Source of the DNA: an uncultured Collinsella sp.
GTDB lineage: Bacteria > Actinomycetota > Coriobacteriia > Coriobacteriales > Coriobacteriaceae
Assembly: GCA_900549065.1 (NCBI GenBank)
Contig: URNC01000034.1
Coordinates: forward strand, 1 to 14,669
Length of the DNA stretch: 14,669 bases
Reading direction: 5' to 3'
Shown: piece by piece, positions 1 to 6,521 of the stretch
Numbering within the stretch: the stretch's first letter is position 1
How the letters are laid out: each line of letters starts with the position of its first letter
Made by a program: the position numbers and the translations under genes
Notes under the pieces: model-generated
Told to the model about the DNA's origin: nothing
What the model saw: the letters and a program-made list of their open reading frames with translations, nothing else
The model's database searches: none

Positions 1-546
1 CAGGTCCGGGGCCTCAAGCAGCAGCTTGCACAGGGCCACACGGCGGCGCTCGCCACCGGAGCACACGTTGACCGGGGTGTCCGGGTCCGGGCACTGCAGG
101 GCGTCCATTGCCTGCTCGAGCTGGGAGTCGAGGTCCCAGCCGTCGGCGGCGTCGATCTCGTCCTGGAGCTTTCCCATCTCGGCCATGAGGGCGTCCATGT
201 CGCAATCCGGGTCGCACATCTCCTCGCCGATCTTATTGAAGCGATCGACCTTGGCGATCATATCGCCAAACGCCATGCGCACGTTCTCGATAACGGTCTT
301 GTCGTCATCGAGCGGCGGCTCCTGCTGCAGGATGCCCACGGTGTAGCCGGGGGTGAGCCTGGCATCGCCGTTGGAGACCTCCTCGATGCCGGCCATGATC
401 TTGAGCAGGGTCGACTTGCCCATGCCGTTGGGACCCACGACGCCGATCTTGGCACCGGGGTAGAAGCTCAGGGTCACGTCGTCAAGGATTACCTTGTCGC
501 CATGGGCCTTGCGAGCCTGATACATCTGGTAGATAAACTCCGCCAT
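1..546 (-). CDS. ettA: EttA, energy-dependent translational throttle protein (ABC-F ATPase), N-terminal part
   Basis: Partial gene: 182 codons from the ATG at 546, running off the left edge. EttA is a cytoplasmic ABC-F ATPase that binds the ribosomal E site and gates the first elongation steps according to the ATP/ADP ratio. The visible part is the first nucleotide-binding domain. It has Walker A GPNGMGKST at residues 38-46, a Q-loop around Q74-Q75, the inserted 'arm' segment at about 95-140, and the ABC signature SGGERRRVALC from residue 163. The residue before SGGE is Cys rather than the usual Leu. Walker B and the second ATPase domain lie outside the window. The opening MAEFIYQMYQARK and the phrase SFYPGAKIG are typical of EttA, which separates it from other ABC-F members. 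An AAAGGA ribosome site lies about 12 bases upstream. It is transcribed alone, after the terminator at 638-664. Confidence 0.93.
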   Translation of the reverse strand, partial: MAEFIYQMYQARKAHGDKVILDDVTLSFYPGAKIGVVGPNGMGKSTLLKIMAGIEEVSNGDARLTPGYTVGILQQEPPLDDDKTVIENVRMAFGDMIAKVDRFNKIGEEMCDPDCDMDALMAEMGKLQDEIDAADGWDLDSQLEQAMDALQCPDPDTPVNVCSGGERRRVALCKLLLEAPDL

Positions 547-637
547 TTGCCTGTTTTATCCTTTCTACCTGTTGTTTCCCTATTCTTGATTCGCTTTAGT
601 GGAAACGAAATGAGGGAACCAGCTCTGAAACGTAACG

Positions 638-664
638 AAAAAGGGGCATGGTTGCCCACACCCC
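638..664 (-). terminator. Intrinsic terminator downstream of the sdpI-like gene
   Basis: Read on the minus strand, 664-643 forms a 9-bp stem (two G-T wobbles) closed by a GCAA tetraloop, followed directly by TTTTT (642-638). On the plus strand the two wobble pairs become mismatches, so the signal points leftwards. It lies 67 bases past the sdpI-like stop codon and separates that operon from ettA. Confidence 0.85.
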
Positions 665-730
665 CTAATACTACCTGGGAAAAGTCCCCCAGAACATACT
701 ATGAACTGCGTACGCTAGTTTTCCGCAACC

Positions 731-1435
731 TTAACGAGCGGCTCGCTGCGATTTGCGCCACAACAGATACGAGTAGACGTAGACGGCTCCAACCGAACCA
801 AACGCCAGAACCGCAATCACCGCGGCGACGACTTCACTCGAAAGCACGCTGCCTGCCACGCCCATCACAATCAGGCCAATACCCAGCACCATAAAGCAGG
901 CGCCGCCAAAACGCTGCGTACGGCGCCAGTTCTCGGAATCGGCAAGCGCCCAAGGTGTCTTGATACCGAGCGTATAGTTCTGCTTCACACGCGGCAAGTA
1001 GTTGCCTACGCCGATGAACAGCAAACCGACAACACCGGAAATCAGCACGTTAACCGAACCGACCGCCGGCACCACGCCCCAGACCGTAAGCTCTCCCAGC
1101 CAGCTTATGGCGCACATGAACAAGGTGAAGGCGATTACGAAGCCCTGATAGAACTTGCCCGAGGTTCGATATGCCTCACCTTTGGGGTCGATGCGCGGCA
1201 CCACGCAGAACATTGCGAGAAGCGCCAGAGGCAGCACGCCGAGCGCGGAGGCCATCCAGCTAGGACCCCAACCGTCGACGGCACCGTTCGCGCCCCAGTG
1301 CGTGGGAATCTGCGCAGGCAAGCTCGGCATCACCATGAGGTGCGCTACGACATTGGCGACGCACAGAGCGACCAGCACAATCCACACGCGCGACGATACC
1401 CCCGTGGGGTGAATGCCCTTGTTTTCGTTATTCAT
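731..1435 (-). CDS. SdpI-family (DUF1648) integral membrane protein
   Basis: A 234-residue polytopic membrane protein. The start chosen is the ATG at 1435, which overlaps the end of the upstream arsR-like gene by 8 bases (ATGAATAA) and has GGAAGGTGA about 5 bases upstream; an upstream in-frame extension only reads into the regulator. Hydrophobic segments lie near residues 17-37, 61-80, 98-115, 118-143, 177-200 and 205-225. The DUF1648 signature PTHWGANGAVDGWGP is at 44-58, and the SdpI-type motif LPRVKQNYTLGIKTPWAL is at 147-164, followed by SENWRRTQR. In Bacillus subtilis, SdpI protects against the SdpC killing peptide and relays its presence to SdpR. No toxin gene is visible here, so immunity to an external peptide or general envelope-stress sensing are equally possible. 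The gene pair is translationally coupled. Confidence 0.88.
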   Translation of the reverse strand: MNNENKGIHPTGVSSRVWIVLVALCVANVVAHLMVMPSLPAQIPTHWGANGAVDGWGPSWMASALGVLPLALLAMFCVVPRIDPKGEAYRTSGKFYQGFVIAFTLFMCAISWLGELTVWGVVPAVGSVNVLISGVVGLLFIGVGNYLPRVKQNYTLGIKTPWALADSENWRRTQRFGGACFMVLGIGLIVMGVAGSVLSSEVVAAVIAVLAFGSVGAVYVYSYLLWRKSQRAAR

Positions 1436-1706
1436 CCTTATCACCTTCCGTGTTTGTAAAGCCCATAAACCAGCCAATTAAATCCTGCATGACGGTGGTG
1501 TTTAAGCTGTATACGATGTTTTGGCCATGGCGCTCGTCGGTCACCAACCCGGCGTTTTTGAGCGTCGCCAAGTGATGGCTTAGCGACGGCTTACTGATAT
1601 CGAAATGCTCGGCAAGCTCCCCCGCCGTGCAATTGCCCTCGCGCAGCAACTCCAAAATGCGCCGTCGCGTTGGATCGGCAAGCGCCTTAAAACCCTCTCC
1701 CGGCAT
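1428..1706 (-). CDS. ArsR-family winged-helix repressor, SdpR-like
   Basis: A 92-residue DNA-binding regulator. The start chosen is the ATG at 1706, preceded by GAGGAGG 4 bases upstream; in-frame ATGs at 1721 and 1724 lie upstream of that Shine-Dalgarno and would add residues the family lacks. The conserved ArsR opening FKALADPTRRRILELL is at residues 6-21. The recognition helix ISKPSLSHHLATLKNAGLV is at 37-55, close to the SdpR pattern, and the wing is near DERHGQNIVYSLN. No CXC metal-binding motif is present, so this is not a metal sensor of the ArsR/SmtB kind. It overlaps the sdpI-like gene downstream. SdpR homologues repress their own operon, and the inverted repeats over the promoter at 1741-1778 suggest the same here. 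Confidence 0.9.
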   Translation of the reverse strand: MPGEGFKALADPTRRRILELLREGNCTAGELAEHFDISKPSLSHHLATLKNAGLVTDERHGQNIVYSLNTTVMQDLIGWFMGFTNTEGDKDE

Positions 1707-1740
1707 AAGACCTCCTCTCATCATCTCTCATGACGTGCAC

Positions 1741-1769
1741 ACTATACTCGATATTTAGATGTTTGTCTA
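1741..1769 (-). promoter_or_regulatory. Sigma-A-type promoter of the sdpR-sdpI-like operon
   Basis: On the minus strand, TAGACA (1769-1764, five of six matches to TTGACA) and TATAGT (1746-1741, five of six matches to TATAAT) are separated by exactly 17 bases. Transcription would begin near 1734, leaving a leader of about 28 bases before the ATG at 1706. Confidence 0.78.
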
Positions 1770-1778
1770 ACTATCTAA
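1755..1778. promoter_or_regulatory. Candidate operator for the ArsR/SdpR-like repressor
   Basis: TTAGAT (1755-1760) and ATCTAA (1773-1778) form a perfect 6-12-6 inverted repeat. A second copy of the right half, TCTAA at 1766-1770, pairs with the same left half in a 5-6-5 arrangement. The sequence covers the -35 element and much of the spacer of the operon promoter, as expected for an autorepressor. The assignment to this regulator is inference from position. Confidence 0.55.
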
Positions 1779-1812
1779 TTGCAATGCTTCAAACCACATC
1801 AAAGCAAACGCC

Positions 1813-1841
1813 ATCGCAACCTATGGGCGATTACCTATAAT
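1813..1841 (+). promoter_or_regulatory. Probable promoter of the tcdA-like/tatD-like operon
   Basis: A perfect TATAAT -10 box lies at 1836-1841. The hexamer 17 bases upstream is weak (ATCGCA, 1813-1818). It lies 44 bases before the ATG at 1886, which has GGAGGA at 1875-1880. It is divergent from the sdpR-like promoter, with about 65 bases between the two -10 boxes and -35 ends. Confidence 0.5.
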
Positions 1842-1885
1842 GACGATAGCTAAAACACGATTCGCTTCCCCATCGGAGGATATCT

Positions 1886-2683
1886 ATGACCGAAACCACA
1901 GCCGTAACTCCCATCGAGACACGCGACACCAAGCTCGAGATTATCATGGGCCGCGAGGCACTCGATAAGCTCGCCGATGCTACGGTGCTAGTGCTCGGCT
2001 GCGGAGGCGTGGGCTCCAACTGCTGCGAGGCACTCGCCCGCGGCGGCATCGGTCATTTCGTCATTCTGGATAAGGACATCATCGCGCCCAGTAATATCAA
2101 TCGCCAGGCCATCGCCTTTCACAGCACCATCGGAAAGCGCAAGGTTGACGTGATGGAAGCCATGATCCACGACATCAATCCCGCCGCTGCCGTCATCAAG
2201 CGAACTGAATACTTGCTGAGCGACAACATCGATGATTTCTTCGCGAGCGTTTTGGAGCAGACGGACGGCAAGCTCGACTACGTCGTCGACGCCATCGACA
2301 CCATCTCGGCCAAGCTCACCATTGCCAAATATGCTCAGGACCACGACATTCGTTTGGTTAGCTCCATGGGCGGGGCCAACAAGCTCCATCCCGAGTGCCT
2401 CCGCTTTGCCGACATTTTCGATACGGTACGTGACCCCATGAGCCGCATCATGCGCAAAGAATGCAAGAAGCGCGGAATCAAGAGCCTGCATGTACTGTTT
2501 AGCTGCGAGGAATCGGTTAAGACACAGCCCCGCGACCCTTCCAACATCCACGAGCGCACCGAGCTGGGAACCGCCAGCTTTATGCCGCCCATCATGGGTC
2601 AGATGATTGCCGGCGAGGTTATCCGCCAGATCAGCGGCCGCGGCACTGAGCGCGTACGCTCCGATGGCCAACGTCTGGACTAG
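1886..2683 (+). CDS. tcdA: tRNA threonylcarbamoyladenosine dehydratase (TcdA/CsdL-like, ThiF/E1 superfamily)
   Basis: A 265-residue E1-like enzyme. TcdA uses ATP to activate and dehydrate t6A37 of tRNAs to the cyclic form ct6A, a decoding-fidelity modification. The Rossmann nucleotide loop GCGGVGS is at residues 38-44 and the acidic pair LDKD at 61-64. The arginine-finger motif SNINRQ is at 69-74, the catalytic-region Lys in GKRK at 83-86, and VVDAIDT at 133-139. The second half matches TcdA rather than MoeB or ThiF: MGGANK at 161-166, ADIFDTVRDPMSRIMR at 175-190, and FSCEESVK at 205-212. No CXXC zinc pairs of MoeB/ThiF are seen. The start at 1886 has GGAGGA 5 bases upstream. The downstream tatD-like gene begins 14 bases after the stop, so the two are likely co-transcribed. 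The partners CsdA/CsdE are not in the window. Confidence 0.87.
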   Translation: MTETTAVTPIETRDTKLEIIMGREALDKLADATVLVLGCGGVGSNCCEALARGGIGHFVILDKDIIAPSNINRQAIAFHSTIGKRKVDVMEAMIHDINPAAAVIKRTEYLLSDNIDDFFASVLEQTDGKLDYVVDAIDTISAKLTIAKYAQDHDIRLVSSMGGANKLHPECLRFADIFDTVRDPMSRIMRKECKKRGIKSLHVLFSCEESVKTQPRDPSNIHERTELGTASFMPPIMGQMIAGEVIRQISGRGTERVRSDGQRLD

Positions 2684-2697
2684 CGGAGCGCACCGAG

Positions 2698-3480
2698 ATG
2701 GAGCCCCGGTTATTTGATGCACACTGCCATCTTGATTTAATGGCTCACCCGGACGCCGTTGCCGATGAGGCGACGGCGCTGGGCTTGGGTCTATTTGACT
2801 GCGGCGTCGATCCACGCGACTTTTCGGCCGCAAACGAGCGCGCCTGTCGCCAACCAGGCATCATCGCCGGCGTTGGGCTTCACCCCTGGTGGCTCGCCGA
2901 TGGCCACTGCGGTTTTGTCGAAGTCAATCTGCTTTGTGAAGTTGCTGCCCAAGAACGCTACATCGGCGAAGTCGGACTCGACTTTTCCGCGCGCTTTGCT
3001 GGAAGTGAGCCGCTACAAATACAGGCACTTAACCGGCTCTGCGATGCGCTTGTGCAGCATCCTCTTACCGGGCGCGTGATATCAATTCACGCCGTTCGTT
3101 CGGCAGGAGCCGTACTGGACGTCCTCGAATCGCATGGACTACTCATCCCAAACCCCGACTCCCCCGTTATCATCTTTCACTGGTTTAGCGGTACTTCGGA
3201 CGAACTCGTCCGCGCGCGTAATGCGGGCTGTTATTTTTCCGTCAACGAACGCATGCTCGCATCTAAACGAGGACGCGAATACGCACGACAGATTCCACTC
3301 GACCGCCTACTGCTCGAAACCGATGCGCCGGCCGAGCCAAACACAGAAACAAGCGCGCAGTCGCTCATCAGATCGCTCGCAAGGACCTCGATACGCATTG
3401 CCTCACTCAAAAACAGTGACGCAAAGCGCATCGAGTCGGTAGTTTTAGCAAATGCGCACGCTGTTTTTAGCCTTCGCTAA
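2698..3480 (+). CDS. TatD-family metal-dependent hydrolase (putative DNase)
   Basis: A 260-residue TIM-barrel hydrolase of the amidohydrolase-like TatD family, whose members act as metal-dependent 3'-5' exonucleases or DNA-repair nucleases. All metal-site motifs are present in order: DAHCHLD with H9 and H11, GVGLHPWW at 58-65, IGEVGLDF with E91, ISIHAVRSA with H131, IIFHWFSG with H161, and LLLETDAP with D209. The length is usual for the family. The start at 2698 is 14 bases after the tcdA-like stop, with a modest GGAG about 10 bases upstream, suggesting translation in an operon. The sequence is rather divergent from TatD/YcfH in the N-terminal half, so the exact subfamily is uncertain. A candidate terminator lies at 3624-3660. 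Confidence 0.88.
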   Translation: MEPRLFDAHCHLDLMAHPDAVADEATALGLGLFDCGVDPRDFSAANERACRQPGIIAGVGLHPWWLADGHCGFVEVNLLCEVAAQERYIGEVGLDFSARFAGSEPLQIQALNRLCDALVQHPLTGRVISIHAVRSAGAVLDVLESHGLLIPNPDSPVIIFHWFSGTSDELVRARNAGCYFSVNERMLASKRGREYARQIPLDRLLLETDAPAEPNTETSAQSLIRSLARTSIRIASLKNSDAKRIESVVLANAHAVFSLR

Positions 3481-3485
3481 CCCCT

Positions 3486-3715
3486 GTGGTCAAAAAACGT
3501 CAAATATGAGTACTGCTAGCGAAATGGATACATTACTCTGAGCTTTCCGACCACCAGAATAATCTACGATTGTCCATTAACTAACACTTTTACAGTCACC
3601 CATCCTGCATTTTCGCAATCTTAGACCCCTCCAAACGCTCAAATCACGTCTGAAGGGGTCGATTTTGCTGCGACTAAATTAGTCACAGTACTCATATTTG
3701 GCTTTTTTTGACCAC
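3486..3715. repeat. Non-coding element bounded by 30-bp inverted repeats (MITE-like or structured intergenic repeat)
   Basis: The left arm 3486-3515 (begins GTGGTCAAAAAA, ends ATATGAGTACTG) and the right arm 3686-3715 are inverted copies of each other. They match at 28 of 30 positions, with mismatches only next to the A/T run. The 170-base interior holds no convincing ORF but contains two further inverted repeats: the hairpin at 3624-3660 and GACTAA-A-TTAGTC at 3672-3684. It also holds a partial copy of the arm end, GACCACC, near 3549. The element fills the gap between the converging tatD-like and kinase genes. No clear target-site duplication flanks it. It could be a miniature transposable element, a long bidirectional terminator, or a lineage-specific intergenic repeat. 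Confidence 0.7.
3624..3660 (+). terminator. Candidate terminator hairpin after the tatD-like gene
   Basis: GACCCCT (3624-3630) pairs with AGGGGTC (3654-3660). The stem continues inward to about 14 positions with two mismatches and closes on a 9-base loop. GATTTT follows on the plus strand. The T-run is short, and the hairpin sits inside the inverted-repeat element 144 bases after the tatD-like stop, so its role as terminator is plausible but not firm. Confidence 0.4.
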
Positions 3716-3759
3716 CGAGTCACGGGAAGGCACCAATACAGCTCCCCGGGACAGCTCGG

Positions 3760-4623
3760 CTATTCGACGATTGGTGCTCCGTGGCCCCAAGAACCTTCCA
3801 TGCCGCACACGGTCGAGGCAAACCCGGCAGCAAAGTCGAGCGAGCGCTCGATGGCCTCGGCGCCATCCTCACCACGCTTGGCGGAATCGAGATAGCACAT
3901 CAAAAACGAGGTGAGGAACGAGTCGCCCGCCCCCATGGTGTCCTTCATGTCCGTTACCGGTTTAGCCAGCTGGCGGTAATAACGCTCGCCGTCGTAAGCA
4001 ATGCAGCCCTCGGCGCCCGCCGTAGCCGACACAAAACGCGGACCCAGGCCCTTCACCCATGCCAGACGCTCGCGAATCTCGTCCTCACTCGCGGCATCCG
4101 CCGCACTAAAGAAAGCGAAATCGACGTAGGGCGCAATCTGCTCGTAGTACTCGTCGGTGGAGTCGTCCGAAAAGTCAAAAGAGACCGTGACGCCCGCAGC
4201 CTTCAGCTTGGGCAGCTCGCGCTCGGTAAAGCAATAGTTGCCCGAATGAACCACATCGAACTGCTTCATGTACGAAAGGTCAAAGCGATCGAGGACATAG
4301 CGCGCATCGCCACGGATACCGCCCTCGTTGGAGCCGAGGAAGACACGGTCACCGTCAACGACGGTCACGCGAGCCGCTCCGTTCTCGCCAATCATCTGCT
4401 CGCACTTGTCAAGCTCGATACCTTCATCCTCGAGGCTTGCAATGACATGCTCGGCAGCGGCGTCATTGCCAAAAATGCCCATGTATGCGGAGCGTGCGGC
4501 ACCGCATTTCTTGGCATAAACGGCGAAGTTCACCGCATTGCCGCCGGGATACATGGTGTGGATATGCTCGTAGCGATCGACGACGTTGTCGCCAAATCCG
4601 AGCGCGTTAACGTTAAATGCCAT
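3760..4623 (-). CDS. PfkB-family sugar kinase, FrlD-like (fructoselysine 6-kinase type)
   Basis: A 287-residue ribokinase-fold enzyme, similar in length to fructoselysine 6-kinases (about 260-290). The substrate-side signature YPGGNAVNFAVYA is at residues 25-37. The C-terminal PfkB signature DTMGAGDSF is at 228-236, with D234 the expected catalytic base and GAG the anion hole. In the FrlD pathway the kinase phosphorylates the fructosyl moiety at C6, feeding the deglycase encoded 14 bases upstream. The start at 4623 has AAGGGG about 9 bases upstream, overlapping the end of the deglycase gene, so coupling is likely. It is the last gene of the locus. An 8-bp inverted repeat, GCACCAAT/ATTGGTGC (3730-3737 and 3770-3777), overlaps the stop codon. 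The precise substrate (fructoselysine, psicoselysine, fructose-asparagine or another Amadori compound) cannot be read from the sequence. Confidence 0.82.
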   Translation of the reverse strand: MAFNVNALGFGDNVVDRYEHIHTMYPGGNAVNFAVYAKKCGAARSAYMGIFGNDAAAEHVIASLEDEGIELDKCEQMIGENGAARVTVVDGDRVFLGSNEGGIRGDARYVLDRFDLSYMKQFDVVHSGNYCFTERELPKLKAAGVTVSFDFSDDSTDEYYEQIAPYVDFAFFSAADAASEDEIRERLAWVKGLGPRFVSATAGAEGCIAYDGERYYRQLAKPVTDMKDTMGAGDSFLTSFLMCYLDSAKRGEDGAEAIERSLDFAAGFASTVCGMEGSWGHGAPIVE

Positions 4624-4637
4624 GGCCTTTGCCCCTT

Positions 4638-5606
4638 CTAGTACTCGACAACACCCATATAGCGACGGAAATCGGGATCGTGATCAAACACCTTGCCGCG
4701 TGCGGCACGCAGCTCGCAGTTCATGGCGTAGAACAGCACCGGGTCCAGATAGGCACGGACGCTCGCCGGCACGGCTTCCATACCGTACTCCTTGGCATCG
4801 AGCACCATCAGCGTATCGGTATGCGTCTTAAGGAACGCCAGGGCGCGCTCGTCCATAGCACGGCACTCGCTGGAGCCCATCTGCAGGAAGTAAAAAACGC
4901 CATCCTGAGTAGCCTCGAAGGGGCCATGGAAGTACTCGGCAGAGTGGATGTAGCTGCAGTGCTGCCACTGCATCTCCATAAGAGAGCAGATAGCGAAACC
5001 GTAGGTCTGGCTAAAGTTGGGACCGCTGCCCAGAATATAGAAGAACTCGTGCTCCTGGCAAAGCTTGGCAAAGCGATCGCCCAGCTCGGCATTTACCTTC
5101 TCGCGTGCCGGGGGAAGAATCTTATCCATCTCGGCGATACCGGCATACATATCGGCAAGATCAGCGTAACCCTCCTGCTGATCGAGCAGCTCTGCCGCAA
5201 GCGACAGCGAAATGCCAGCGGGGACCTCGGCCTGCGGCACGCCCTCGCCCCACGGGTAGACCCACGTGGTCCATTTACCGGCGTCGATCTTAGATCCAGC
5301 GTTGTCGGTCTGGGCGATCACCGTAGCGCCGGCAGCAAGGGCAATCTCGCAGCCCTCGACGACCTCCGGGGTGTTGCCACTGTGGCTACAAGCGATGACC
5401 AGGGACTTCTCGCCCAGACGACGCGGACGCATGATATCGAACTCGCGAGCCGTATAGATATACGAAGTGAAGGTGGTTGCCTCGCGCTGCAGAAGCTCAT
5501 GAGCCGGGATCAAATCGATCATGGAGCCACCGCAAGCAATCCAGTAGACGCTGTCGAACTTGCCCTTCTCGGCAATTGCCTCTTTGATCAGATCGTGTGC
5601 GTTCAT
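4638..5606 (-). CDS. SIS-domain Amadori-6-phosphate deglycase, FrlB/FraB-like
   Basis: A 322-residue sugar-isomerase-domain protein. FrlB-type enzymes cleave 6-phosphofructosyl-amines to glucose 6-phosphate and the free amino acid. The first SIS domain has IACGG at residues 23-27 and the phosphate loop SHSGNTPE at 74-81. The second domain contains LMEMQWQHC from 209 and AEYFHGPFE at 223-231. E211 and H227 are 16 residues apart, the same spacing as the catalytic Glu214/His230 pair described for Salmonella FraB. The C-terminus DFRRYMGVVEY closely follows the E. coli FrlB ending ERRYYGGLVEY. The start chosen is the ATG at 5606, with AGGA about 8 bases upstream; an 11-residue in-frame extension to 5639 lies before the ribosome site. 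A 62-base gap separates it from the epimerase gene. Confidence 0.87.
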   Translation of the reverse strand: MNAHDLIKEAIAEKGKFDSVYWIACGGSMIDLIPAHELLQREATTFTSYIYTAREFDIMRPRRLGEKSLVIACSHSGNTPEVVEGCEIALAAGATVIAQTDNAGSKIDAGKWTTWVYPWGEGVPQAEVPAGISLSLAAELLDQQEGYADLADMYAGIAEMDKILPPAREKVNAELGDRFAKLCQEHEFFYILGSGPNFSQTYGFAICSLMEMQWQHCSYIHSAEYFHGPFEATQDGVFYFLQMGSSECRAMDERALAFLKTHTDTLMVLDAKEYGMEAVPASVRAYLDPVLFYAMNCELRAARGKVFDHDPDFRRYMGVVEY

Positions 5607-5668
5607 TTCCAGTTCCTTTCTTATTTGGCCCGCAATCAATGACGTTGGTTGCGTGGCCGATAGTTGTT

Positions 5669-6520
5669 TTAGTCAATCAGATATTTCTCAAATGCGGCCA
5701 TGTTCTTGGCATCTGCCGCCGCCGGGTCATCGTAGTAACGACCGTCCGTGATTTCCTGGCCCAGCATGCCGTCGAAACCATGGGCGTTGAGCGTGGCGAC
5801 GAAGGCGTCCATATCGTGCTTGCCATCGCCCCACACCAGATGGCCATACGGGTCACCGTCGATAAAGTGCATCTCGTGAATTGCCCCATCACCAAAGGCG
5901 GCAAACCAGTCCTCGAGCGTCTCGCCTGCAACGCCCATCGCGGTTGTATCAACCATGGGCTGTAAGTACGGGCTCGCGACCTCGTCAATCATGCGCTTCG
6001 CATCGGAAACCGTCGTCACAAGGTTGCTCTCCTCGGGACGCAGGCTTTCCATCGTGAGCACCAGACCGTGCTCGCCGGCATACTCCGCCAGAATGGACAA
6101 GTGCTCGCGGCTGCGCTTCCAGGCTTCCTCGCGGTCCTCGTCCCAGTCGCCCCAGCCCGAGTTGATGGACATGCGGTCGCACCCAAGCACCTCAGCAAGC
6201 TCAATGCCGTGCTTAAAGTACGCCAGGCTGCGCTGCTCATGCAGCGGTTTGCGTGCGCAATACTGCCAAGGATAGACAACATTCTCGGGGCACAGAGTAC
6301 GATACCTAAGCCCACGGTCTGCAGCCTTTTTCGCCAGGACCTCAGCCTCAAAGTAGCCCGTGTGGTCGAGCGTCACATGCGGCTCTGCGCACCACAGCTC
6401 AATGGACTCAAAGCCCAAGCGCTGCTGCACATCAAGGAAGTAATCGAGCGACCACATGATGTAGTGGATATTCATGCCCGCAATCTGTTCGCGGTGCAGC
6501 GTCGGTTTGGATTCAGACAT
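5669..6520 (-). CDS. Xylose-isomerase-like TIM-barrel epimerase, FrlC-like
   Basis: A 283-residue AP-endonuclease-2/xylose-isomerase-like protein. FrlC interconverts fructoselysine and its C3 epimer psicoselysine, widening the range of glycated amines that can enter the pathway. The four expected divalent-metal ligands are seen: E158 in LTMES, D191 in MVDTT, H218 in MHFID and E256 in GQEI. Their order and spacing resemble D-tagatose 3-epimerase. The start chosen is the ATG at 6520, with AAGGAGG 6 bases upstream; a 13-residue extension to 6559 would place the ribosome site inside the ORF. The ATG lies one base beyond the stop of the amidohydrolase gene, so translation should be coupled. Neighbouring kinase and deglycase genes support FrlC over generic hydroxypyruvate isomerase, but the substrate is inferred. 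Confidence 0.8.
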   Translation of the reverse strand: MSESKPTLHREQIAGMNIHYIMWSLDYFLDVQQRLGFESIELWCAEPHVTLDHTGYFEAEVLAKKAADRGLRYRTLCPENVVYPWQYCARKPLHEQRSLAYFKHGIELAEVLGCDRMSINSGWGDWDEDREEAWKRSREHLSILAEYAGEHGLVLTMESLRPEESNLVTTVSDAKRMIDEVASPYLQPMVDTTAMGVAGETLEDWFAAFGDGAIHEMHFIDGDPYGHLVWGDGKHDMDAFVATLNAHGFDGMLGQEITDGRYYDDPAAADAKNMAAFEKYLID

Positions 6521-6521
6521 C

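Noticed and set aside
1988..2833. 281-codon minus-strand ORF opposite the tcdA-like gene
   Set aside because: The plus strand encodes all TcdA motifs with a strong ribosome site. The reverse frame has no conserved pattern and crosses a gene boundary.
4617..5642. 341-codon plus-strand ORF opposite the SIS-domain gene
   Set aside because: It is a shadow frame; the minus strand encodes a protein with FrlB catalytic spacing and C-terminus.
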